Positions 1 to 9,941 are shown, counted from the stretch's first letter. The stretch: DNA of 64,000 nucleotides from Terriglobus roseus (GCF_900105625.1 NZ_FNSD01000001.1:1860001-1924000); one strand, 5' to 3'. Translations and numbers: made by a program. Notes: generated by a model not told the origin, from the sequence alone.

Positions 1-2656
1 CGGCGTGGGCCTTGTGTCGATCGCCGGCGGACAGAAGCCCGGCGTCCGTATCCAGGCCAATCCGACCGCGCTTGCCGGCTATGGCATGTCCCTTGAAGAC
101 CTGCGCACCGTGCTGGCTGCGGCGAACGTCGACCAGGCCAAGGGCAACCTGAACGGACCGAAGCAGGCCTTCACCGTGGGTGCGAATGACCAGTTGCTCT
201 CCGCTGCCGACTACAACAGTGTGATCGTCGCCTACCGCAACGGATCGCCCGTGCGCATGAGCGATGTCGCCACTGCGGTCGATGGCGCGGAAAACAGCTT
301 CCAGGCTGCCTGGATGGGCCGCCGCGACGAAAATGGCGAGACTTACACCAAGCCCGCCGTCATCATCAACGTGCAGCGCCAGCCCGGCGCCAACATCATC
401 GGCGTGGTTGACCGCATCGAAGCCTTGCTGCCGAAGCTACAGGCAACCCTGCCTGGATCCGTCAAGCTGGAGACTCTTACCGACCGTACCGGCACCATCC
501 GCGCCAGCGTTTCCGACGTGCAGTTTGAACTGATGCTGACGATCGTCCTCGTCATCGGCGTCATCTTCCTGTTCCTGCGCTCCTGGCGCGCGACGATCAT
601 TCCCGCAGTCGCCGTTCCGTTGTCCATCGTGGGTACCTTCGGCGTGATGTACATGCTGGGCTACTCGCTGGACAACCTGTCACTCATGGCGCTGACCATC
701 TCCACCGGCTTCGTGGTCGATGACGCTATCGTGATGGTCGAGAATATCGACCGCTACATTGAGGAAGGCCACTCGCCGCTGGACGCGGCGCTGATGGGTT
801 CGGAGCAGATCGGCTTCACCATCGTCTCGTTGACGGTCTCGCTGATCGCCGTGCTGATTCCGCTGCTCTTCATGGGCGATATCGTCGGCCGCCTCTTCCG
901 CGAATTCGCTGTGACGCTGTCCGTCACGATCCTCGTCTCCGCCGTAGTCTCGCTGACGCTTACGCCCATGATGGCGGCGAAGCTGCTGAAGCACACGCCC
1001 GAGAGCGCAAAGGGCAAGTTCTACAAGGTCACCGAGGGTTACTTCAACTGGGTCATCGACCGTTATGCCACTGGCGTCCGCTGGGTGCTGCGTCACCAGA
1101 CCCTCACGCTGCTGGTCACTCTCGCCACCTTTGCGCTGACACTGTTCATGTACATGGTTGTGCCGAAGGGCTTCTTCCCGGTGCAGGACACGGGTGTGAT
1201 CCTGGCGATTACCGATGCCGCACAGGACATCAGCTTCTCCTCCATGAGTCAGCGCCAGCAGGCACTGGCGCATGCGATGCTGCAGGATCCTGACGTGGAC
1301 TCACTCTCGTCCTTCATCGGTATCGACGCAACCAACAACACCCTGAACTCCGGCCGCATCCAGATCAACCTCAAGGATCGCGAAGATCGCAAGTCCAGCG
1401 CCGTGGAGATCATCCGCCGCCTGCAACCGAAGCTGGACAAGATCGACGGCATCAAGGCCTACATGCAGCCGCTGCAGGACCTTACCGTGGAAAACCGCGT
1501 CGCCCGTACGCAGTATCAGTATTCGGTGGAAGACGCGAACAGCCAGGAACTCGTCGAATGGTCTGACCGCATCCTGCAGAAGTTCAAGACGCTGCCTGCG
1601 CTCGCGGATATCGCGACAGACCAGACGACGCAGGGCCTGGAAGCGCAGCTGGTCATCGACCGGGACACCGCATCACGCCTCGGCATCACGCCGCAGAACA
1701 TTGACGACACGCTGGACGACGCCTTCGCGCAACGCCAGGTGTCCACCATGTTCACGCAGCAGAATCAGTACCACGTGATTCTCGAGGTAGCCCCGCAGTG
1801 GCAGAAGAGCGTGACCGCGCTCAATGACATTTACGTGAAGAGCTCCACCGGCACCCAGGTTCCGCTGTCTGCCTTTACACATCTGGTGCAGACGCCGGCG
1901 ACGCTGGCCATCTCGCATGAAGGCCAGTTCCCTGCTGTAAACCTGTCGTTCAACCTGGCGCCGGGCTACAGTATCGGCGACGCTGTAGACCAGGTGCGCA
2001 AGGCGGAGAAAGAGCTGAATATGCCTCTCTCCGTGAACGCCAACTTCCAGGGCACAGCGGCATCCTTCGAAGCATCGCTCTCCAACGAGCCCATCCTGAT
2101 CCTGGCCGCATTGGTGACCGTGTACATCGTTCTGGGTGTGCTCTATGAGAGCTACATCCACCCCATCACGATTCTCTCCACTCTGCCATCGGCGGGCGTT
2201 GGTGCCATCCTCGCGCTGCAGGTCACTGGCACCAACCTCTCGGTCATCGCGCTCATTGGCATCATTCTTCTCATAGGTATCGTGAAGAAAAACGCCATCA
2301 TGATGATCGACTTTGCGCTTGAGGCTGAGCGCGAGCATGGCAAGTCGCCGGAGGAGTCTATCTACGAGGCCTGCCTGCTGCGCTTCCGTCCCATCATGAT
2401 GACCACCATGGCGGCGCTGCTGGGCGGCGTGCCGCTGGCCTTCGGATCGGGCACGGGCAGCGAGCTTCGCAGGCCGCTGGGCATCACCATCATCGGCGGC
2501 CTGATCGTGTCGCAGGTACTGACGCTGTTCACCACGCCCGTCGTCTACCTATTCTTCGACCGCATCGGTCGCAAGTACCTTGGCACTGACAAGGCAGATG
2601 CAGAGATGCAGAAGCACCTGCACGAAGCCGAGCCGCAGTACGCACACGGCGACTAA
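1..2656 (+). CDS. RND efflux permease, MdtB/MdtC-like (5' end outside window)
   Basis: Inner-membrane proton-driven drug/metabolite exporter of the HAE-1 RND class, working with a periplasmic adaptor and an outer-membrane channel. The reading frame is already open at base 2; about 884 of the usual 1040-1080 residues are visible, so TM1 and the first part of the porter domain lie upstream. Counting from base 5, the TM4 proton-relay pair Asp239-Asp240 (GFVVDDAIVMVEN) and the TM10 lysines (IVKKNAIMMIDF, about residue 761) are intact, so the pump should be active. The C-terminal duplicated membrane block is complete. A second, paralogous permease follows 34 bp downstream, as in mdtB-mdtC where the two subunits form a heterotrimer. 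The adaptor is presumably upstream of the window. Confidence 0.93.
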   Translation, partial: GVGLVSIAGGQKPGVRIQANPTALAGYGMSLEDLRTVLAAANVDQAKGNLNGPKQAFTVGANDQLLSAADYNSVIVAYRNGSPVRMSDVATAVDGAENSFQAAWMGRRDENGETYTKPAVIINVQRQPGANIIGVVDRIEALLPKLQATLPGSVKLETLTDRTGTIRASVSDVQFELMLTIVLVIGVIFLFLRSWRATIIPAVAVPLSIVGTFGVMYMLGYSLDNLSLMALTISTGFVVDDAIVMVENIDRYIEEGHSPLDAALMGSEQIGFTIVSLTVSLIAVLIPLLFMGDIVGRLFREFAVTLSVTILVSAVVSLTLTPMMAAKLLKHTPESAKGKFYKVTEGYFNWVIDRYATGVRWVLRHQTLTLLVTLATFALTLFMYMVVPKGFFPVQDTGVILAITDAAQDISFSSMSQRQQALAHAMLQDPDVDSLSSFIGIDATNNTLNSGRIQINLKDREDRKSSAVEIIRRLQPKLDKIDGIKAYMQPLQDLTVENRVARTQYQYSVEDANSQELVEWSDRILQKFKTLPALADIATDQTTQGLEAQLVIDRDTASRLGITPQNIDDTLDDAFAQRQVSTMFTQQNQYHVILEVAPQWQKSVTALNDIYVKSSTGTQVPLSAFTHLVQTPATLAISHEGQFPAVNLSFNLAPGYSIGDAVDQVRKAEKELNMPLSVNANFQGTAASFEASLSNEPILILAALVTVYIVLGVLYESYIHPITILSTLPSAGVGAILALQVTGTNLSVIALIGIILLIGIVKKNAIMMIDFALEAEREHGKSPEESIYEACLLRFRPIMMTTMAALLGGVPLAFGSGTGSELRRPLGITIIGGLIVSQVLTLFTTPVVYLFFDRIGRKYLGTDKADAEMQKHLHEAEPQYAHGD

Positions 2657-2690
2657 CGCAGCTACGTCCAACATTCCAGACGAGATCCCG

Positions 2691-5600
2691 ATGAACACAG
2701 CACCTGAACCCGGCGACAAGGACCCTACGGACCACGCACACAGCGGCGATGCCGCGAAAGTGCATGGCACCGCCATTCGCGGAGGGGACGAGCACCCCAA
2801 CGATCGTGCCTCCGCGCGCGACGAACATCAGAATGCCGACCCGGCGGAAGGCGAGCACGCACCCGAAGGCGGCACCGTCAACGGGCCGCACTTCTCCGCG
2901 CCCTTCATTCAGCGCCCGATTGCGACCTTCCTGCTCTCATTCGCGATCCTTCTGGCTGGCGCCGTAGCGTACAAGCTCCTGCCCGTGGCGTCGCTGCCGA
3001 ATGTGGAGTTCCCTGTGATCTCCGTCGGCGCAAGTCTGCCGGGCGGCGATCCGGAGACGATGGCTTCGTCGGTGGCGACACCGCTGGAGCGGCAGTTCTC
3101 ACGCATCGCCGGCGTGAACCAGATGACGTCCACGTCTTCTCAGGGTTCCGCAAACATCAATCTTCAGTTCGATCTGAACCGCGACATTAATGGCGCAGCC
3201 CGTGACGTACAGGCCGCCATCAGCGCGGCGCGTGCACAATTGCCGGCCAACCTGCCAATGAACCCGACGTACCGCAAGATCAATCCGTCGGAAGCACCGA
3301 TCCTGATCCTTTCGCTAAGCAGCAAGACGCTCACAGTGCCGCAACTCTATGACGCCTCGGATTCCATCCTGGCGCAGAAGCTTGCAGCGGTTCCTGGCGT
3401 AGGGCAGACATTTACCGCAGGTTCAGCCAAGCCGGGCGTTCGTCTTGAGGTCAATCCAAACCAACTTACGGCAAACGGTCTGTCGCTGACGCAGTTTGCC
3501 GCAGCCGTTCAGACGATCAACGTCAATCAACCCAAGGGATACCTGAATGGTGACAAGCAGCGCATCGCGCTGTCCACGACGGATCAGCTCTTTGGTGCGG
3601 ACGCCTATCGTCCGCTGGTGATCGCGACCAGCCGCGGCGCCGTGAGCAATGCCCAGGCCGCAAACGGCCTCGCTTCCAGCGTTGCCAGTGCACTGTCCAC
3701 GGCGAGCACAGGAAACAGCGCCACGACCGTTGGCGGTGCAATCAGTGCCCAGGTATCCACGCAGCGGTCGAACGTACCGCAGCTTACGACCAGGCAGCTT
3801 GATAACACTGCAGGCTACACCTCGGCGGCGGTCAGTAATTACGGATCGAACACTGCGACGACCAGCACGAACGCGGCAGGAATCGTGCGCATTGGCGATG
3901 TTGCCCAGGTAGTCGACGCAACCGAGAACACATATACCTACGGCACGACGAACGGGGTTCCGTCGGTACTCGTGATCGTCTTCAAATCGCCGGGCGCGAA
4001 CGTCATTGAGACCGTTGATTCCGTTCTGAAACAACTGCCAACCCTGCAGGCGGCACTCCCGGCTGCCATTCACCTGGAGGTAGCTCTCGACCGCACGCAG
4101 ACCATTCGTGCCTCGGTTGAAGACATCACACGCACCATGGTCATCACTATCGTGCTGGTCATTCTGGTGGTCTTCCTGTTCCTGCGTGAGGTGCGCTCCA
4201 CGCTGATCCCCTCAGTCTCCGTGCCGCTGTCGATCATGGGCACTTTCGGGATCATGTACCTGCTGGGCTACACGCTGGACAATCTTTCGCTGATGGCGCT
4301 GACCATCTCCACCGGCTTCGTGGTGGACGATGCCATCGTCGTCATTGAAAACATCTCCCGGCATCTTGAAGAAGGCAAGAATCCCTACGAGGCGGCCATG
4401 ATCGGCTCCGCCGAGATCGGCTTCACCGTCATGAGCATGTCCATCTCGCTCATCGCTGTCTTCATCCCCATCCTGCTGATGGGCGGCATCGTCGGGCGTC
4501 TCTTCCGCGAATTTGCCGTCACGCTTTCGGTCGCCATCCTGGTATCTCTGGTGGTATCGCTCACCACGACGCCTATGCTGTCGGCGAAGTTCCTCGAGCC
4601 GCACAGCGCGCGCAAGCATGGAAAGCTGTACCGCCTGAGCGAGCGCTTCTTCGACTGGATGCGCGATGAGTACGACCACGGCCTGCGCTGGGTGCTGCGG
4701 CACCAGTGGCCGGTCATGATTATCTGGCTGATCACTTTCGCATTGAATATCTGGCTGTTCATCCTGGTTCCCAAGGGTTTCTTTCCGCTGCAGGACACGG
4801 GTCGCATGGGTGGAAGCATCCAGGGCCAGCAGGACGTCTCCTACGACGTCATGAAGCAGAAGGTCATCGACTCCGCTGCCGTTGTGAAGAGCGATCCGGA
4901 CATTGAAAACGTCATGGCATCCGTCGGCGGCGGAGGTCCCGGTGGCGGCGCCTCCAACCGCGGCCAGATGTTCGTCTCCCTGAAGGCGATCAGCGACCGC
5001 AAGGATCACGCAACCGTCGATGACATTATCAATCGGCTGCGACCAAAGCTGTCCCGCACACCGGGACTGCAGACGTTCTTGGTTTCGCAACAGGAGCTGA
5101 ACATCGGCGGACGTCAGTCCGCAACGCAATACCAGTACACGCTCACCGCGGACTCTGTCTCCGACCTGAACAAATGGGGTCCGCTGATGATGGCTGCCAT
5201 GCAGAAGATTTCCGCTCTGCGTGACGTCAACACCGACCAGCAAAGCAACGGCCTGGAAGCAAAGCTCGTCATCGACCGCGATACGGCGTATCGGCTCGGC
5301 GTGACCGCCCTCAACGTGGATCAGACCCTGTCTTCCGCTTTCGGCCAACGGCAGGTCTCTACCACCTACAAAACGTTGAACCAGTACCACGTCGTGATGG
5401 AAGTTGCGCCGCAATGGCAGCAGACACCCGAGGCGCTGCGCGACATTTACGTCAAGACGTCGAACGGCACGCAGGTGCCTCTCTCAGCCATCACACACTT
5501 TGAGATGCAGCGTATTCCCCTGCAGGTGAACCATCAGGGACTTTCGCCGGCCACAACCCTGTCGTTCAATCTTGCCCCCGGCGTCTCACTCTCGCAGGCT

Positions 5601-6275
5601 ACCGAACTCATCAACAACATGAGGGTCTCGATTGGCATGCCGGCCAGCATCACGGGCGGATTCCAGGGTTCCGCAGCAGCGTTCCAGGACTCGCTCTCTT
5701 CTGAGCCGATCCTTGTCCTGCTGGCGCTGACCGCCGTCTACATTGTGCTGGGCGTGCTCTATGAGAGCTTTATCCATCCGCTGACGATCCTGTCCACACT
5801 GCCCTCTGCAGGCGTGGGTGCAGTGCTGGCGCTGCTGTTGACCGGCACCGATATGTCCGTCATCGCCATGATCGGAATCGTTCTGCTCATCGGCATCGTA
5901 AAGAAGAACGCCATCATGATGATCGACTTCGCCATCGTTGCCGAACGGCAGCATGGCAAGACTCCTGAAGAGGCCATCTACGAAGCGTGCCTGCTGCGCT
6001 TCCGTCCCATCATGATGACCACGATGGCCGCAATGCTCGGCGGCGTGCCGCTCGCCTTCGGTACTGGATCCGGCAGCGAACTGCGACGTCCGCTGGGCAT
6101 CACGATCATCGGCGGCCTGATCGTCTCCCAGTGCCTCACACTGTTCACCACGCCGGTCGTCTACCTCTACTTCGATCGCTGGCGCCAGCGCGTGGAGCGC
6201 TGGAATAAGCGCTTCTCAAAGAAGAAGTCCGAGAGTCATGGGCACCTGGAACCGTCTCCGGCCACCGGGGATTAA
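2691..6275 (+). CDS. RND efflux permease, MdtC-like, with N-terminal extension and 80-residue insertion
   Basis: Second HAE-1 RND permease, 1194 residues from the ATG at 2691; an open frame continues upstream to 2580 but overlaps the preceding gene. The core matches the upstream paralog over the whole length (TM4 GFVVDDAIVVIEN, TM10 IVKKNAIMMIDF), so the proton relay is intact. Two departures stand out. About 70 hydrophilic, Asp/His/Glu-rich residues precede TM1 (FIQRPIATFLLSF), where the family normally has only a few. In the first porter half, residues about 318-397 are a Ser/Thr/Ala/Asn-rich segment inserted between the strands that in the paralog read AYRNGSPVRMSDVA. Probably the partner of the preceding permease. 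It ends just before a strong terminator. Confidence 0.93.
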   Translation: MNTAPEPGDKDPTDHAHSGDAAKVHGTAIRGGDEHPNDRASARDEHQNADPAEGEHAPEGGTVNGPHFSAPFIQRPIATFLLSFAILLAGAVAYKLLPVASLPNVEFPVISVGASLPGGDPETMASSVATPLERQFSRIAGVNQMTSTSSQGSANINLQFDLNRDINGAARDVQAAISAARAQLPANLPMNPTYRKINPSEAPILILSLSSKTLTVPQLYDASDSILAQKLAAVPGVGQTFTAGSAKPGVRLEVNPNQLTANGLSLTQFAAAVQTINVNQPKGYLNGDKQRIALSTTDQLFGADAYRPLVIATSRGAVSNAQAANGLASSVASALSTASTGNSATTVGGAISAQVSTQRSNVPQLTTRQLDNTAGYTSAAVSNYGSNTATTSTNAAGIVRIGDVAQVVDATENTYTYGTTNGVPSVLVIVFKSPGANVIETVDSVLKQLPTLQAALPAAIHLEVALDRTQTIRASVEDITRTMVITIVLVILVVFLFLREVRSTLIPSVSVPLSIMGTFGIMYLLGYTLDNLSLMALTISTGFVVDDAIVVIENISRHLEEGKNPYEAAMIGSAEIGFTVMSMSISLIAVFIPILLMGGIVGRLFREFAVTLSVAILVSLVVSLTTTPMLSAKFLEPHSARKHGKLYRLSERFFDWMRDEYDHGLRWVLRHQWPVMIIWLITFALNIWLFILVPKGFFPLQDTGRMGGSIQGQQDVSYDVMKQKVIDSAAVVKSDPDIENVMASVGGGGPGGGASNRGQMFVSLKAISDRKDHATVDDIINRLRPKLSRTPGLQTFLVSQQELNIGGRQSATQYQYTLTADSVSDLNKWGPLMMAAMQKISALRDVNTDQQSNGLEAKLVIDRDTAYRLGVTALNVDQTLSSAFGQRQVSTTYKTLNQYHVVMEVAPQWQQTPEALRDIYVKTSNGTQVPLSAITHFEMQRIPLQVNHQGLSPATTLSFNLAPGVSLSQATELINNMRVSIGMPASITGGFQGSAAAFQDSLSSEPILVLLALTAVYIVLGVLYESFIHPLTILSTLPSAGVGAVLALLLTGTDMSVIAMIGIVLLIGIVKKNAIMMIDFAIVAERQHGKTPEEAIYEACLLRFRPIMMTTMAAMLGGVPLAFGTGSGSELRRPLGITIIGGLIVSQCLTLFTTPVVYLYFDRWRQRVERWNKRFSKKKSESHGHLEPSPATGD

Positions 6276-6292
6276 CAAGCCCCAGGGACAAT

Positions 6293-6327
6293 AAAAAGGG
6301 GATGCGCAATCAGCGCATCCCCTTTTT
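6293..6327. terminator. Bidirectional Rho-independent terminator
   Basis: Perfect 15-bp inverted repeat (5' arm 6293-6307, loop AATCA, 3' arm 6313-6327) whose ends are A5 and T5, so it can terminate both the RND operon on the plus strand and the ABC pair on the minus strand. It sits exactly between the two convergent genes. Confidence 0.93.
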
Positions 6328-6341
6328 CTTGCATTTGATCC

Positions 6342-7121
6342 CTAAGCCTTCTGTGCGCTCCGACGGAAGAGCACGAGCGCTAGTGCCAAGCACACGGCCG
6401 AGAACGCTCCAAGCCACACCACATGCGCCGCTACGGACCAGCGGATCGGATAGCCGATGTTGTGAATTGCCAACTGGCCGAGGTGCCACGTCGGCCATAC
6501 CGGCGCAATCGCCTGAATCCAATACGGCAAGCCCTTCAAGGGAAACCACAGGCCGCTTAAAAACGACATGGGCAGGTAGATCAGGTTGACGAAACCGATA
6601 GAAGCATTGGGTGGTACCACTTGCGAGAGCAGTATGCCCAGGGATGCGAACGGGAAGACGCCCAGGATCACCGTCATCAGCAGCCTCGCGGTCTGCCCCG
6701 CGGTGAAATGCACATGCCCCAGCGTCGTACCGCACAATAGCAACACGCCGAAGATGATGACACCGAACGCAATCGCCGTGAGCAGCTTCGACATCAGGTA
6801 CGCCGCGGGCGGCATGGGACTTGCCTGTTTCAACTCCAGCCAGCCCTGCGCGCGCTCGTTCGAGATGGTGCTGCATAGCCCGAAGAGCGAAGACCCGACG
6901 AGACCGAAGACGGAGTACGTCGCCAGCAGATACGTCGCGCGCTCCGCACTCTCCGGCCCCGAACCGGCGGCGACCACGCCGAAGAGCAGGTAGAAGCTCA
7001 GCGGAAATCCGATCGTCGCAATGGAGAACGAACGCGCGCGCAGCAGGCGAAGGAACTCATACTTCGTCTCCTTCACGTAGGGAGTCAGGGGCGAATGGAC
7101 AGCAACGGCCGCAGTGCTCAT
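6342..7121 (-). CDS. ABC-2 type transporter permease
   Basis: 259-residue integral membrane subunit of an ABC-2 exporter. It has a cytosolic N-terminal stretch (YVKETKYEFLRLLRARSFS), then about six hydrophobic segments including the conserved GxPLSFYLLFG start of TM1 and the late LSGLWFPLKGLP motif typical of ABC-2 proteins. The ATG overlaps the stop of the ATPase gene by 4 bases (ATGA) and is preceded by AAGGAG with a 6-base gap inside the end of that gene, so translation is coupled. The substrate cannot be told from sequence; drug, lipid or antibiotic export are the usual roles of such two-gene units. Confidence 0.9.
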   Translation of the reverse strand: MSTAAVAVHSPLTPYVKETKYEFLRLLRARSFSIATIGFPLSFYLLFGVVAAGSGPESAERATYLLATYSVFGLVGSSLFGLCSTISNERAQGWLELKQASPMPPAAYLMSKLLTAIAFGVIIFGVLLLCGTTLGHVHFTAGQTARLLMTVILGVFPFASLGILLSQVVPPNASIGFVNLIYLPMSFLSGLWFPLKGLPYWIQAIAPVWPTWHLGQLAIHNIGYPIRWSVAAHVVWLGAFSAVCLALALVLFRRSAQKA

Positions 7122-8047
7122 GCGATCTCCTTTTTGGTCAGCGCGAGGAATGCATCCTCAAGTGCTGGACTGGACACTTCCAGGCTGTGCAGAGATGGGT
7201 CCGCGGCGAGCATGGTGCGCAGAACGTCTTCCGCCGCGTCGACTGTAAGCGTGATCCCCGCACCCGTCGCATCCACGCTGCGCACCCCCGGCAGGGAGAG
7301 CAGGAAGGCCTTCTGCAGGCGGGTGACACACTTGATCTTGCGACCCGTGACCCGGCTCTTGATCTCCGTGGGCGTGCCCTGCGCGACCACGGCGCCTTCC
7401 GCAATGACGAGAATGCGGTCCGCAAGCGTATCGGCCTCCTCAAGATAGTGCGTCGTCAGCAGAACGGTCTTCCCGCGGTCGGCCAAAGCGCGGACCTCGC
7501 GCCACAGGTTGTGCCGCGTCTCGATGTCCATGCCCAGCGTTGGCTCATCAAGGAAAACAAGATCCGGATCACCGCAGAGCGCCAAAGCAAACAGCATGCG
7601 CTGCTTCTGGCCTCCACTCAGATCCTTGAACTGCCGCTTTTCGATTCCCTCCAAGCCCGCCGATGCAATGATCTGCGCGGTAGGCAGTGGATGCGGATAA
7701 TAGCTGCGAAAGAGGTCCAGGTACTCGCCGACAGTCAGCGTCTCCGGCACACGGGCCACCTGCAACATGGCTCCAATACGCTGGCGGACGATGCGGTCCG
7801 TCGGACTCTTACCAAAGACTGTGACGGCGCCTTCACTCGGCTTCAACAGGCCGAGCAAGAGCTTTACCGCAGTTGTCTTGCCGGCACCATTGGGTCCCAG
7901 CAGTGCAACAACCTCGCCGGGGTGCAGTGTCAGCGACAGGTCACGTAGCGCAGTGTGGCTGCCATAACGATGTGTGACGTTTTGAAGAGCCGCGGCACTG
8001 GCGGCCGCGGCTTTTACTGGATTGGGAAGGACTGCCGTGGTGCTCAT
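7118..8047 (-). CDS. ABC transporter ATP-binding protein
   Basis: 309-residue nucleotide-binding subunit of the ABC-2 exporter. Walker A GPNGAGKTT at residues 51-59, Q-loop region, signature LSGGQKQRM, Walker B VFLDEPTLGMD and H-loop TTHYLEEAD are all present. The last 80 residues form the C-terminal extension seen in DrrA/YhiH-type ATPases. SD AGAGGTGA lies a few bases before the ATG. It is the first gene of the two-gene operon. The 145-bp leader contains an 11-bp palindrome, GAACACTGTTC (8147-8157), that may be an operator; no regulator gene is attached. Confidence 0.94.
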   Translation of the reverse strand: MSTTAVLPNPVKAAAASAAALQNVTHRYGSHTALRDLSLTLHPGEVVALLGPNGAGKTTAVKLLLGLLKPSEGAVTVFGKSPTDRIVRQRIGAMLQVARVPETLTVGEYLDLFRSYYPHPLPTAQIIASAGLEGIEKRQFKDLSGGQKQRMLFALALCGDPDLVFLDEPTLGMDIETRHNLWREVRALADRGKTVLLTTHYLEEADTLADRILVIAEGAVVAQGTPTEIKSRVTGRKIKCVTRLQKAFLLSLPGVRSVDATGAGITLTVDAAEDVLRTMLAADPSLHSLEVSSPALEDAFLALTKKEIA

Positions 8048-8192
8048 CGTGCGTCACCTCTTGGTGCGGGGGCCGCCTGCAGTTGACTTCGCTGCAGCGC
8101 TCGGACTCCCGCTCACAAGATCAAGCTTGCTCTCTCGACACTTCCTCGAACACTGTTCCTCGTCACGCTTGTCGCATGACGTTTGTCACCTT

Positions 8193-9425
8193 TCAGATGA
8201 CGCGGCTATGGCGGTACCCATTCTCGGTCAGCGCCAGCAGCAGTTCGTCCACCTGGTCGCGACCACGTGTCTCCATGGTGATATCGATCGTCGTATCGCC
8301 AAGGTTCACGCCGTAGTAAGCGCGGTTGTAGAGCGTGTCCACGATGTTAACGCCATGTTTCGCGATGATGCCCGTCAGATCCTGCAGAGCACCGGCGCGG
8401 TCCAGCAGGTGAATGCGCAGACGAATCAAACGTCCATCCTGCACCAGGCCTCGCTCGATGATGCGCGAAAGCAGCGTGACATCGATGTTGCCGCCGCACA
8501 CCAGCACCGCTGTCCGCGCGCCCTGCAGCGACGTCCGCTTCTGCAGCAGAGCCGCCAGAGCCGCGGCACCCGCGCCCTCGGCCAGCGTCTTCTCGCGTTC
8601 CAGCAGTACGAGAATTGCAGCGGCGATCTCGTCTTCATCGACCGTAACGATCTCGTCGACATACCGCTGCACCAGCGGCAGCGTCTTCTCACCACTACGG
8701 CGAACCGCAATGCCGTCGCCAATGGTGGTCGCCGCGTCGATGGTGACCGGATGCCCCGCAGCCATCGCCGCCTGCATGCTCGGCAGCCGGGACGTCTGCA
8801 CGCCAATCACGCGCACATCCGGCTTCAACGACTTCACCGCACACGCGATACCGCCGATCAGGCCACCGCCGCCGATGGGCACAATCACCGCCTCAAGGCC
8901 GTCGACCTGCTCCAGCATCTCGAGGCCAATGGTTCCCTGCCCCGCGATCACATCCGCGTCGTCGAAGGGGTGGATAAAGGTCGATCCATCGATGTCGCAA
9001 CGGCGCCGAGCCTCGGCATACGCCGCGTCGTAGTTCGCACCGTGCAGGATCACCTCCGCACCAAAGCGGCGGGTGGCATTCACCTTCACCATGGGCGTCG
9101 GTTCCGGCATCACGATGGTCGATCCGATGCCGTGGCGCGTCGCGTGGTACGCAACGCCCTGGGCATGGTTGCCGGCGCTGGCCGCAATCACTCCACGAGC
9201 CTTCTGCTCGTCGCTCAGCAGCAGGATCCGGTTCAGAGCTCCGCGCTCCTTGAAGGCGCCGGTCATCTGCAGGTTTTCCAGCTTCAGGTGAACCTGCTGG
9301 CCGGTCAGTTCGCTCAGCGTGCGCGAGTGAGCACACGGCGTCAGGTACACCGCGTCCCGCACGCGCTCACGCGCGGCCTGGACGTCGGCTAGGGTGATGG
9401 CTAAAGCTGTCTCTGTAGCAGGCAT
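8193..9425 (-). CDS. ilvA: Threonine ammonia-lyase (threonine deaminase)
   Basis: PLP-dependent deamination of L-threonine to 2-oxobutanoate, first step towards isoleucine or part of threonine catabolism. 410 residues. The PLP lysine is Lys59 in MTGAFKERGALNR, the phosphate-binding glycine loop is IGGGGLIGG, and an ACT-like domain fills about residues 330-410 (IRLRIHLLDRAGALQDLTGII). One ACT domain and 410 residues fit the short TdcB/IlvA2-like class rather than the 510-residue enterobacterial IlvA. SD AGAAGG stands 7 bases before the ATG. The gene begins 15 bp after the MarR gene on the same strand, suggesting co-transcription. Confidence 0.93.
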   Translation of the reverse strand: MPATETALAITLADVQAARERVRDAVYLTPCAHSRTLSELTGQQVHLKLENLQMTGAFKERGALNRILLLSDEQKARGVIAASAGNHAQGVAYHATRHGIGSTIVMPEPTPMVKVNATRRFGAEVILHGANYDAAYAEARRRCDIDGSTFIHPFDDADVIAGQGTIGLEMLEQVDGLEAVIVPIGGGGLIGGIACAVKSLKPDVRVIGVQTSRLPSMQAAMAAGHPVTIDAATTIGDGIAVRRSGEKTLPLVQRYVDEIVTVDEDEIAAAILVLLEREKTLAEGAGAAALAALLQKRTSLQGARTAVLVCGGNIDVTLLSRIIERGLVQDGRLIRLRIHLLDRAGALQDLTGIIAKHGVNIVDTLYNRAYYGVNLGDTTIDITMETRGRDQVDELLLALTENGYRHSRVI

Positions 9426-9440
9426 GATGTGCCTTCTAGA

Positions 9441-9938
9441 CTAAGCTGTTTTGCGGTGAGATGCGCTCTTGCCGTGCAGTGCGTCCAGATGTGGCTGCAA
9501 CCGGTCTACCGCTGCAGCCAACAGGGCATTGAGCATTTCCATCTCGGAGAGCTTCGCTCCATCCCACGTCTGGCGTGCAATCCCCGACCACAACTCCATG
9601 CCGCGCTCCAGAACGCGCCGTCCTTTGGGGGTGAGGGAAGCTGTCAGCACCCGGCGATTTTGCGGCGATGGCGTGCGAGTAATCCAACCCTCTTTTTCGG
9701 CCCGTTGCACCACGGCCTGCATGCTCTGCGGTGTGATGTAGCAGATGCGGGAGAGGTCGGCCGCCGAAGTCTCGGGTTGCTCCTGCAACGCATTCAACAT
9801 GCGCAACTGGGCAAGGGTGACACCCTCTTCTTCCAGGTCCGCCTCCAACAGAGAGCGATAACCGGTGATCAGGCGCTTCATACTGACGGCGATTCCCTTC
9901 GCCTGCGCATCCCGAATTTCCTGTTTCGATTTCCGCAT
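9441..9938 (-). CDS. MarR family transcriptional regulator
   Basis: 165-residue winged-helix repressor. The central part has the MarR fold: LTLAQLRMLNALQEQPETSAADLSR (helix-turn-helix lead-in), recognition helix around ITPQSMQAVVQRAEKEGW, then the wing ITRTPSPQNRRVLTASLTPKGR. Divergent from a DHA2 multidrug exporter with only 39 bp between the start codons, and that gap contains inverted repeats, so the likely role is drug-responsive repression of the exporter and of itself. The threonine deaminase gene follows 15 bp downstream in the same direction, which would put that enzyme under the same promoter. Confidence 0.92.
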   Translation of the reverse strand: MRKSKQEIRDAQAKGIAVSMKRLITGYRSLLEADLEEEGVTLAQLRMLNALQEQPETSAADLSRICYITPQSMQAVVQRAEKEGWITRTPSPQNRRVLTASLTPKGRRVLERGMELWSGIARQTWDGAKLSEMEMLNALLAAAVDRLQPHLDALHGKSASHRKTA

Positions 9939-9941
9939 CGT

